Source: Bombardia bombarda (taxonomy: Eukaryota > Ascomycota > Sordariomycetes > Sordariales > Lasiosphaeriaceae). From it: a DNA stretch of 64,000 nucleotides. The position numbers and the translations under genes are program-made. The notes under the pieces were generated by a model that worked only from the letters and a program-made list of their open reading frames with translations, did no database searches and was not told the DNA's origin. The stretch is taken from the NCBI GenBank assembly GCA_030512295.1, contig JAULSR010000001.1, forward strand, positions 3,557,001 to 3,621,000, given 5' to 3'. Of the stretch, positions 54,627-64,000 are shown in pieces (position 1 is the first letter of the stretch; each line of letters starts with the position of its first letter).

Positions 54627-57600
54627 CACACAAATATGGTGGAACATGTCAAGGCTGTGTTTTAGACACACAGACCGTGTGTGTTGACCAAGACAAAAGA
54701 GAGCTGGATCTCGTGGGGGCTTGCTGATTCTGCAGAGAAATGTTGACGCAATCTGTGTACAAAGTACAACATGAGTGCGATCTCAACAGTACCTTCTTCT
54801 TGAAATCCCCCACGGAGGATTGTCGATGTGGTGTAGTGTCTCTTTCTCGAGGTCCAGAATACCGGGGAGGGGGGGGCGGTAGGAGAGAGTGAGGACGAAA
54901 AAGCACGCTGTTGGGGCCGCCACCGTGAGCGAGAAACGGGGGTGCAGCAGATGGAAGCTGCCTTAGGTTCTGGCAAGTTTGGCTCAGATGGTCGGGGTTC
55001 TGCAATGCGCGCGCGCGCCTTGTTACTCAAAGCGAGAGCGGAGATAATGGAGTGTGTCTTGGAGGTCGCACCACACCCGTCATGATCCGTCATGGCCCGT
55101 CCTGGCATTGTGATGTCAGACCCTTTAGAGGACAAGGCAAGCGCGGGTGGCGTTGTTTGTCGCGGAAAATAATACTTCTTGGGTCCTTCGAGGGTGGATG
55201 AGATTCTGAGAGAGCGGGAGGGCGGCTAGGAGAAGATGATGGGGAATTTGCGAATGTGTAAGTGACATCTAGGATCTAGTGTGTAGTAGAGAGGGCAAGT
55301 GGGCTGAATCCTCAGGGGCGTGCTTGCCTCTCTTGCTTTTGCGCAGACCAATCCACGGGCTTAGCGCGGAGGAAGCAAGTGTCAACCTGTCACTTGTCAG
55401 TCGCGACTCACACAAGGATGGGCAGACCTGTGTGTCTAAGTGCATGTATCTGCTTCCTCTATACAGAATGTCGTGATATAATTTTGGCCACCTCCTCGCC
55501 CATGGCGGGCAGTGGCAAAGAGGGATGCGCACGCAAACATTTACCAATCAAGGTAACCCCTATTTTCCGGCCTTTCAGCTCCTTTGTTACCTTGTCGCAG
55601 AGCCTCATAGCTGAAACTGAGATTGGCTGTTCATAGCCCTACCAGCTGGTTGGGCAGCTCAGTCCAGGCACGGCACGCAGGGCTGTTAGGTACTTGGGGT
55701 ACTGGTGCCTGGTTATGGTTTAGGTATCCTTGGCCCACTGAGGGATCCAACCACACCACTCAGCACGCATGGAGCAATGTACAGCACTTCGTACCTGGGC
55801 TGTGAATCTGCGATCTTCCTCTAGGTATAGATATATTATCTTAGCTTTCGACTTCACGTCGAAAGAGGCGGTTGGTCAGAAGAAAAGTACTTTACCTTAT
55901 CTCCATTGTACACACCTTCTCCAGAGGGGTTTTATTAGCTCGGCAGGTTATTTCCCTTCCCCTCACGGAAGCCCCACAGTCGTATAAGATCTGTAGGCAA
56001 AGAGGAGAGGTACCTCGTGTATACTGTAATGTACCAAGGAACAGTTGTAATTAGGTAAGTAGTGTAGGGCACGGGACAGGCAATTATCGACATCCTTCAA
56101 CCAGCCAACTATAGATGCTTTGATATGAACAAGCATGTTGTCTGCTGGGCGGAAATTGGATGCCGCATTCGATGAGCCCAGTTTCGACACATGCCGATTA
56201 TCCAGGAACCCAACGAGAAGCTGCCATTACAGAATTTCTGGCTAGTCAAGGCGTTGCTTTCAGTTTCGACATCTGCATTCATAGCGACTTGTCTAAACTC
56301 AAAGGAGTCTCTGAGGCAGCCGAAGTGTTTCGGGGTGGCTTTCTTTTTCCCGGAGTATCGTAATCCTAGATGCAATAATTTTTTTTTTTTTGGTTTTGAG
56401 CAAACAATCGTCAGTACAACACCATGTAAGTCGGGAGAGCGTACATATGCACTTGTTTGGAGGGCTTTCTCTTGGCACTTTGAGTACCATGGATCACGTC
56501 CCAGCGTCACACAGTCCAGTCAGTTGGGACGATGGAACTGTTTCCTATTGGGCTAAGATCTCCGGGGGGGGGGGGGCCTTCATCGGTTTGCAAGTCGCTT
56601 GAAAGTCACATTTCGATCGAGAGCGCAAGGCTGGTTGGCTTGCCTCGCTTGCCTCGTAGCCAGCCCTCACCCTCACCCTCAGTCCTTGGCCACTATTTAC
56701 CTCTCGCTTCCGATTTGCAACCCAATCTGGAAGATTTGACCGTGCTTCATGAAGCTCTGGGGCCAACGACTGCCATCACAAACAAAAGGGCCTAGTGAGC
56801 TGAAATACCGAAACGTTGGTTTCGGCTCCTCTTCCAAGTTCACCCCCGAGCGGTTGCGCGCCGACCCCCCGAGCTCTTTCGATTTCCAGGAGAGTGCTTC
56901 GACACGTAGATCGCGCATGACGTGCGCTAAGGTTCCAATTTGCCATTGCTTTTCTGCATCGTCTCGTCTGGTGCAGAATAGATCTTTGTTTTCTGCAGTT
57001 GAGGATGTAGAACAGGGCGACTAAGTCATTAAGCATGGCAAGGCCCTGGCAGATTGCGGCTGCGGCGTCGCACCGCGGGGAGGCCGCAGCCCAGCATTCG
57101 GACATTCAAAATTTCCGGCCTCAAGCGGCGGCACCTGGAGAGTAGCTTACCTTACTTAGACTATAGGGTAGGTAGGTGATAGGGAGAAAAAAGGTACAAC
57201 CTAGATAAGAGAAACCTACCTACGAGCTTACCCACCTCGAGTCACTGCCCAGGTGCTGCGGTCGGGCAATTGTTCGATTTCATTGAGCTTGAGCTCGGCG
57301 ACCCGCTCACCCTGTGCAGATCATCCCCGCCAGGTCGACGCTATCAGCTGCACATCACCCAGATATCTCGCTCCCACACAGACGGTACTAACAGGGGGTG
57401 CCGGGGGACGCGTCGAGATATCCCCGCTGTTTGCCATTTCAAAGCTGCCCCCAAGCTTCCCCCCAAGGTGGTGGTGGCTCGAGCTTGGGGATCAATCCTC
57501 AGTCACCTATCATTCGTTAACCAAGCCCGCCAATCCTGTCGCTCGTGTCTTAACTTTGCTTTGTGACTGCAAGGTAGGGTAGCTGGGCAGGTAGAAGATC

Positions 57601-59456
57601 CGCCACAGTGGTCGAGCTTCCATGGGAAGTGTGAGTCCGAGTTTGCCGAATCATCAGAAGGCGAGCTTGGCCACACCTGATGGCAGCTAGCTGAAGGAAT
57701 GAGGGATGTCATGCGTCGAGTCCTCTGGCATTGCCTGTAGGTACTTTAGGTGGTACCTTGGTCTACGTGACAGAAATGACGTAGAAAAGCGTTGGACCTG
57801 CCTGTACTTCGTAAGACAGTGAAAAAGCTACCTAGGTATTGTGTATCCGTACCTGAGATACAATCAATCATGGATAAATCGAGGCACGCGGAAGCCGGGT
57901 ACTTCGGCAGGTGCATGCATCCATGGATCTAGGTAGGTATCTCTACCAGACAACACGAGCTGGAAAACACCGAACGAGGAGAGTTTTGACAATTGAAGTC
58001 GTTACTGCGAGTTTATCCCTCAAGGAGTAAGGCTGGTACTTCAGGTCGGGATGAGAAGCTAGAGGTAGAGAGAAGGAGTTGAGGCAGCCTGCATCGGGGT
58101 CAAATGTCCAGTGGGCCGGGCCTGACGCGTCCCTGCCGAAGAGTGCTGGATCTTGAATTGTCCCCAGATGGAAAATAGGTAGGTAGGTAGAAGAGCGGCA
58201 GCATCGATCGCAGGCGCGGCAGGACCCTTGCCCGGTCGCCCGTGCCTCATTGTTCTCGCCTGCGCGCATGGAAGGAACCCACCACCGTGCCTTCCTCACC
58301 GGATACCAAGGTTTGTACCTACGGAGATACCTCGAGGAAGTTAATTGGGTAGGCACATTACAACCTGCCTAAGGAAGGTGCGAAGGGAAGGTCCAGTCCA
58401 AGGTTCAACAGCCATTCTCCCCCGCCCCGATCCATGGATAATCGAGAGAAAAATCTCAACTGCCCGGTTGATCCGCAGCCAATTCCATCAAGCGGTCACT
58501 CCGATATCTTGATTCCAGCAAGTTGATGGCATCGTCTCGACCGGCACGGCCAGCATGGCGACCAAACAGCAAGACCGGGGCAGCACTATCAACGCTATCA
58601 GCAGCACTAACAGCAAACAGCTCGTTAGCCCCCTGTCCAAGCTTTGGATGTCGCGATTTGGTGTGCTGCAGCCACCAAAAAGGCCCCTGTTAGAAGTAGC
58701 CTGTCTTCCTCACCCCTGCAACGCCCTCCTCTCCATCTTGCCGGGTTGTCTGCCAGTATACTAGGTAGGTGCGGTACGGATACACACAGTCGCTTGTCCA
58801 CGCTTGACCTCATTACACGCGCAGAAAGTCCTCAGCGACTTTGGTCCACCACTTCGTTTCCAGCGGCACCCATCTATGTGCGCTGACCGCAGTAGAATGG
58901 AGCCGCCCGCCGAAGACGGTGTGTCGAGCTCTTTTTTCTGCGCTCCTGCTCCTGTTCCTGCTGGCTTGAGAGCTGCTCTCAACCAAGTCTCGTCAAGTCT
59001 CGGGATCCTTGGCCTTGTCTCGCTTGTGTGCTCCCTGCCCCGGGCCTGGTCTCGACATGGAGACAAGTCAGAGCAGCGTACCTGACCTTGGCTTGCTCGG
59101 CTTGGTACCGGGACTCCATGATCGTCGTTGTCCCCCACAACAATAGTCCACAAAAGTATGTGGAGCTTTTCTCTTCCGAGTCCGCTTCAGCTAGGGAGCT
59201 CTCACTGGATGCTCTTGCCTGTTGTCTCTGGCGGCATGGTCGCATCCCCTCGACCATCGACCCTTGGTTGTTCGTCTCGACCCTTGGCAGCCAAATCTAT
59301 TTCCCCGACCAAGCTACCCAGTAAGGTATCTACCTACATGCCTACCTACCTGCCTTACATGCACACATCACACGTTCTTGGCTCATCCACAGGGCGGCTC
59401 AAGACAGAAGAAAGGTACCTAGGCACCTAAACAAAACACGCAGACAGGGGCTGGCC

Positions 59457-59464
59457 TATATAAA
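59457..59464 (+). promoter_or_regulatory. TATA box candidate
   Basis: TATATAAA in GC-richer surroundings (GGCCTATATAAAGCC), about 490 bases before the 59951 ATG on the same strand. The pyrimidine-rich CTTTCTCCCCCA that follows would suit a start site, implying a long leader. Confidence 0.45.
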
Positions 59465-59950
59465 GCCTACCGGGTCCCAAACCTTAATTTCTCGTCCCAT
59501 CTTTCTCCCCCATGATCTACCGAACCTGATGTCAATCTGGCATGCGTCATCTATCCCAGACAGAGACTACTTTGTGCTTGATTCAACGCTCCAACCGTGC
59601 TATCGTCTGCAACACCCTGTCACTCTTGCTGTTGAACCGGAAACCAAAAGCCCCGCCGCCACGCACAAGGTGACAAAAGTACCTACCTACTACACTGTAC
59701 CAACTTGCAACCTCCCTACCGTGCCTACTCAGCCAGGGGGCGACGATAAGAAAGCCACAACGCGGGTAGACCCGGCAGTACTCTTCGTGTGCTATTAGAC
59801 ACAAACAAATCTAGGGGTACTTCTCCCTCGGCCTTGGCCCCTCGTTCAAGCCTTATTTACCGTGCCATAGACTAATTCACTGATCGCCAGCTTCCGCTCC
59901 AGGGACGACGCTCCGTCCCCGAGGTCCTCCTCTCCCCGTTCCTACCGACC

Positions 59951-60735
59951 ATGGCATTCCCGCGAGCATCCTTCCAGCAGGCACAGGTATCTACTTATTC
60001 CCTCGTTCCTCCAAACGGATAGCTTTGGGCCGAACACGCATAAGAGCTGGGGGGCTAACCTTGTGACTCTCTGTCTTTCTGCAGCCCTTTGTAGACGCCC
60101 AGTTCGACATCTTTGACTGGCATCCCAACTTCCAGTCCTGTGTGCGCTACTTCCTAGACCACGCACAATACAACGGCCCCGTCCAGGCCCTCGCCGCCTT
60201 TATCAACATACAACTCCCCTTCCAGAAGGCATACTCGCCGGTACTGTCGTCCCGAACAGCGAGCTCGCCGCCCGGCGGCCTGGGGCAGGGGCCGTCGCCC
60301 CGGGCGGCGGGCAAGATGCCCATGGGTCAACACGGGTCGCAGCCCTACGTCAGCATCACGCTGCTGCCCTACATCCGACGCCTAGTAGCCACGGGCTTCG
60401 ACTTCCCCGCCGTCATGCACGGCTTCTTCGGGGACGACTGGGTGGCCGGCGTGGGGCCGCTCCACGAGCAGGAGAGGCGCAACTACCTCTTCGCGGCCAA
60501 GAGCGACAACTGGCTCAAGGTCAAGGCGGCGTACGACATGGGCGAGGACGAGACGGTCCCGTTCCTCAGGCCGCTGCAGAACGTGAGCGAGAAGGAGATT
60601 GTCGGTGCCGAGACCAGCTGGAGCGAGTGGCTGGCTATGCAGGACTGGATGTTGGGGCCGCGGGCGCCGGGGATGGGGCCGGGCCATGGGAGGATGAGTC
60701 ATGGGGGGGTGAATGTCAAAAGGGAACAGGAGTGA
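59951..60735 (+). CDS. Conserved-looking protein of unknown function, 228 residues
   Basis: Two exons: 59951-59986 (MAFPRASFQQAQ) and 60085-60735, separated by a 98-nt intron (GTATCT...CTGCAG). The first part (FDIFDWHPNFQSCVRYFLDH, then PVQALAAFINIQLPFQK) looks like an ordered helical segment. A Gly/Ser/Pro insert follows, then a longer ordered block (YVSITLLPYIRRLVATGFDF, VMHGFFGDDWVAGVGPLHEQ, NWLKVKAAYDMGEDETVPFL). The end is Gly/Met/Pro-rich and basic. There is no signal peptide or TM segment. The family was not recognised with confidence. Long upstream leader and TATA element suggest regulated expression. Confidence 0.8.
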
Positions 60736-62880
60736 GATGATGATGGGATGAATAATGGCCGGCTGGCTGGGCTGGGGTGGTGTTGGATGTCTGGGACAAC
60801 GCACACCTCTACATACTATACGTGTCTACCTGGTCCATGTTGAACCTTGGGTGGTGGTGCTTTGGCTTGGTATTACTGATATATATTTCACAGTGTACTT
60901 TTTTTTTAGACGATACAATAGCACCGTTGTAGTCTCTATTTGTATTATTCTCTTGTTTGGTTATGGGGTTGGACTGGCGCAAATGGCAAGAATTTTGTTC
61001 ATAACCGTATAATGACACACTTGCCTTCTCGTTAACTATAACATGACAAGGCAGATCTACAGCATCGATCAGAAGTCTCTTTACACCCACCACTCGTAGT
61101 TATAAACAGACTTTCTGACTGTGACTGTAGCTACTTTTTTGCTTCCTTACCTACCTGGGTCGTGTTTGGTGGTTTTACAGGTCAGAAGAAGCAAGGCAAT
61201 TCGGAACCAATAAGGACAATCTGTGGGTGCCGATACGACTGTGACACTGCTGCTGGGTCAATCATGATGACAGTTTGTAGCGGCCAGTTCGTGGATGGTG
61301 ATAGTAGACAGGTGCCCGGACATGCCTGTCTCTCCCTGTGCTTTGTCTTGGACACAGGCGCATGCGGTGATCCCAACTTAGATGGCTGGTTTGCCTGTCG
61401 GGAGTTTGGTGGGAGTTTGGTGGGAGTTTGGTGGGTGGTTTCGCTGCAGTGGAGTCATACTGGGATTTGCTTGCGCGCTTTGACAGATTCTGTTCAAGTG
61501 TATTATAGAAGACTATGCAATACGTGTAGTTTTAATAGATCACCTTTTATTAGACAATGGCTTCGATGTGTTTGTAAGTAGGTATTTGAGTTAACTGCGT
61601 GTTGGGGCTCAGGTTCGGCGTCTAATAGATGTACTGCTGACATGCTCGCTTATAGCAGTGGGTGTGTTTAAAAATATCTAAAGAGCCGCGTCTGCTGCAT
61701 GTATGTAGCATGGGTATGGGCATGGGGGATGGGGTTGGGTGTTGTTGTCATATATACTACCTGTCTATATATATATATAGGCTCGGTATCTGTATCATGT
61801 ATGGACTTTTTCTCGTTTCTGGAGATGTTCATGTATGGAAATGATTGTCTTTTTCAATCTGCGGGCAGGGGGGAACCGGGAAGGTCGAAGCGGGCAGCGG
61901 GTGGTGGGCGGCTGTGACCCATCTTTGAGCTAGCACGGATCAGCACGATGGATGCCGTGCACAAAACACATCCGGGATGTGGATGCGGTTGCGATTTCGG
62001 TTTATTGACAGGGGGAGCGGTTGGTTGAGGACTTGCAGGCAGGTGCGATAGTTGAGATGGAGAGGTGCAGGCACAGGCACAGTCGGCCCAAGCTCGAGCT
62101 CAAGCTTCTACACAGTACACAATCTTCGGGTACGTACCTGGAAGTTGGAACCCTAGGGGATGGACGGGGCAAAGGCTAGCGCCTCCCCGCCAGTGCCAGT
62201 CAGCCATCTGCCCGCTGCCCTGTGCCCTCCCATGGACCCCACTGAGCCCCCCATTTTAAGCCCCATGGGCACCTTGTGATGAACGGATGCAGCTCATTCC
62301 AGTCGGCTCGTGCCGAGAGTTTACTGTGCAGGCTTGCAAGCTTGCCCACCCGCCAGGAACCTAGCTTAGGTACGGGATAGGCTTGCCTGATTGTGCCGCG
62401 GTCGGTCGGTGGAACAGAACTGCAACTCCCAACCTAGGTTACTCAGGTCTCTTTCTTCCGCTCCCACAAAGAGTCCAATCCGAATCCTAAATCCAACCAA
62501 AGAAAGTCAGTTTTGGTTTCACGTGCTGTGAGCGGTGGGAGAGAGACTTTGGGCCTATCTGTCATCCATGTCTTGGTTTCTGGGAGGGTGCTGCAAGGGT
62601 GCTGGAATTGGTGCTGGTTTCGCTGCTCCTTCCTCATCCCCTGCTCGTCGTCGTTCCAGGTAACTGAAGCCGGCTGCTGGCGAAAGCGCGCCAAGGAAGT
62701 CAGATACAGCCTAGAAGTAGACGAAACATAAGATCATCAATACTCAACCAAGACGCGGCAACGAACGAACATCGATACGAACATCGATACCGACATCGAT
62801 ACAGCGACCGCGACAAACACATTCCGCAATCGCACCGGGAGCGCACACCGAGAGGCGGTCGATCAATCGATGCCGCGACC
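60736..62880. other. Intergenic region
   Basis: 2.1 kb between two plus-strand genes. It has a TATATATATATA run near 61766-61778 and a (GGGAGTTTGGT)3 direct repeat at about 61400-61432. Just before the Med5 ATG there are three tandem units like GAACATCGATAC (about 62768-62803). No supported gene. Confidence 0.4.
62768..62803 (+). repeat. Tandem ATCGAT repeat in the Med5 leader
   Basis: Three consecutive 12-nt units (GAACATCGATAC, GAACATCGATAC, CGACATCGATAC) about 80 bases before the ATG; each holds the palindrome ATCGAT. Confidence 0.8.
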
Positions 62881-64000
62881 ATGGACAGGAGTCCAGCGAC
62901 AGCAACGTCCGTGGCGCAATGGGGCAAGTTCCTGTCGCGCGCCGAGTCGCAGCGCCTCGACCCCGACAAGTTCGCCTCCTTCGCGCCCATGATGCACTCC
63001 AAGTACCCGCTGCCTCGGCCTCTCATCGCCGACCTGCTGCTGCGCCCGACTAAGAGCTGCCAGGAGTCGCTGGACCCGCGCGTGCACCAGTACCTACAGG
63101 CCCTCCTCAAGCACAAGCTCGTCGACACCACTTCGGTCCTGTGGGCTCTCGCCAAATACTCGACCACGCACACGCAAGCGCGCGCCGGCGCCGCCGACGA
63201 ACCAATTCGAGAACACGGACCCAATAAGAAGAGGAAGCAGTCGCAACAACTACAGCAACAGCAACACAAGATCGCGCGATGGCGGAACTCGTACGGCTCA
63301 GACGAGGTCGTCTTCTACCGCCTCGGAAAGACCTTGTCGCAGGGCCCCGGTATCAAGTCCACGCGAGAGGCCCTCGACGTGGCCAGGATGTTGGCCAAAT
63401 GGGTGGTTCTCTTCAACGACGCCGCTGCCACGTTTGCCAGAGACGCGTTTGGCGCTATACACAGCCTGCAGGCTGACGAGGAGATGGATAATAGCCGCGG
63501 CGCCTTTCTCATATACCTGCTTAGCGTGTTCGAGAATCCTGTGGTCCTGGCCACGTTCAGTCGGCCAATCTCCAAAGGTAAGGAAAGACAAAGGAAAAGA
63601 GAGAGAGAAAGAAGACAACCCCCGGGCATTACCACCCCAGTAGACATTGCTTGCCATCTGTTTTCCTTGTGACTATCATGATGATGTTTGTTATTCAAAC
63701 TTGTGCTGGCTTTTGGCGACATGGAGAAAGACAAGCTGACATCGCCCCTAGATATCCGTAAACTACTTTCAGATAGCTTAGAGAACCTTGTTCCCTCCAT
63801 CGTACAGCGACACCCCGACTTGGCAGCACGCCTGGAGAATCTACGCATACGAACTCTTGCTGGATCTGAAGCCGCCGCCGATAAGAAGGACACGATGGTG
63901 TCGGAGATCAACAGCTACATGGATAACCTGATCGGTTTGGAAAGCCTTCAACTGCCAGAGATGCCCATTGTCAACTCACGCGCCGGTTTATACATATACT
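62881..64000 (+). CDS. Mediator complex subunit 5 (Med5/Nut1), 5' part only
   Basis: The N-terminal ~315 residues of Mediator of RNA polymerase II transcription subunit 5, a tail-module subunit. Exon 1 is 62881-63577 and exon 2 starts at 63752 after a 174-nt intron (GTAAGG...CCCCTAG); it is still open at the window edge. Family-like segments are SVAQWGKFLSRAESQRLDPD, DTTSVLWALAKYS, ALDVARMLAKWVVLFND and NSRGAFLIYLLSVFENPVVL; exon 2 continues KLLSDSLENLVPSIVQRHP and SEINSYMDNLIGLESLQLPE. A Lys/Gln-rich insert (KKRKQSQQLQQQQHK) lies near residue 125. Full fungal Med5 proteins are about 1000 residues, so most of the gene is missing here. Confidence 0.9.

Larger units (their letters stand above)
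52258..59950. other. 7.7 kb region without a recognisable gene
   Basis: The longest gap in the window. Many short frames exist on both strands; none has a family signature, a good ATG plus splice structure, or steady codon use. From about 55600 the sequence is dotted with TACCTACC / GGTAGGTA / TACCTAGGTA words (for example 57168, 58182, 59330). It includes a (GCA)9 tract at 54598-54626, a short CA repeat at about 54217 and a G13 run at 56564-56576. It may be a very large regulatory region or a lncRNA locus for the following gene, or may hold a fast-evolving gene that cannot be read by eye. Confidence 0.4.

Noticed and set aside
54662..55135. Minus-strand open frame of 157 codons in the large gap
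   Set aside because: Ser/Pro/Arg-rich without domain or good splice context; competing frames on both strands are of equal quality.

Overview
This window is nuclear DNA from a filamentous ascomycete, most likely a Sordariomycete. The evidence is short GT-AG introns (about 57-106 nt) with CTAAC/CTGAC branch sites, clearly fungal protein families (Ucp12-type DExH helicase, auxilin/Swa2, Irc22, DUF1996, Mediator subunit 5), a dispersed single 5S rRNA gene, and intergenic stretches full of TACCTACC/GGTAGGTA words. No virus, plasmid, CRISPR array, intact transposon or secondary-metabolite cluster was seen. The species cannot be told from the sequence alone.

Layout, left to right. A minus-strand gene runs off the left edge (only a probable first exon, 397-448). 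Then come an Mmc1-like mitochondrial protein (685-2748, -), ubiquitin-conjugating enzyme Ubc7 (3362-3927, +), the clathrin-uncoating auxilin homologue Swa2 (4400-7231, -), a 3.2 kb gap, a secreted DUF1996 protein (10441-12114, +), a large low-complexity membrane-anchored protein (13834-17333, +), tRNA-Ser(AGA) (17779-17860, +), an MFS transporter with a 13-nt microexon (18810-20924, +), a membrane J-protein with a GC-AG intron (21351-22559, -), a C2H2 zinc-finger protein (23726-25117, +), a divergent 5S rRNA gene (25357-25475, +), a small Cys-rich protein (26244-26543, -) and the Ucp12-like DExH RNA helicase (28318-32611, -).

The right half holds an unknown repeat-rich protein (33915-35770, +), an AT-hook chromatin protein (38055-38552, -, perhaps with extra 3' exons), a secreted GH43 glycosidase (40322-42011, +), the TRAP-alpha homologue Irc22 (42905-43853, -), a CocE/S15 hydrolase (44388-46390, -), a small Gln-rich protein (47150-47673, -), a membrane-anchored aldehyde-dehydrogenase-like protein that seems to lack its catalytic residues (48347-50127, +), a LigB-type extradiol dioxygenase (51193-52257, +), about 7.7 kb without a recognisable gene, an unknown 228-residue protein (59951-60735, +), and the 5' part of Mediator subunit 5 (62881 to the right edge, +).

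The genes are mainly unrelated housekeeping and secretory functions. Several touch protein quality control and the secretory pathway (Ubc7, Irc22, a membrane J-protein, Swa2), but they do not form an operon or cluster.

The most striking window-wide signal is that five genes are each interrupted by an apparent loss of exactly one base, six events in all, and every event sits in or beside a G or C homopolymer of five or more bases. Adding one base at each site gives full-length products that are divisible by three. This points to systematic homopolymer under-calling in the assembly more than to pseudogenes.
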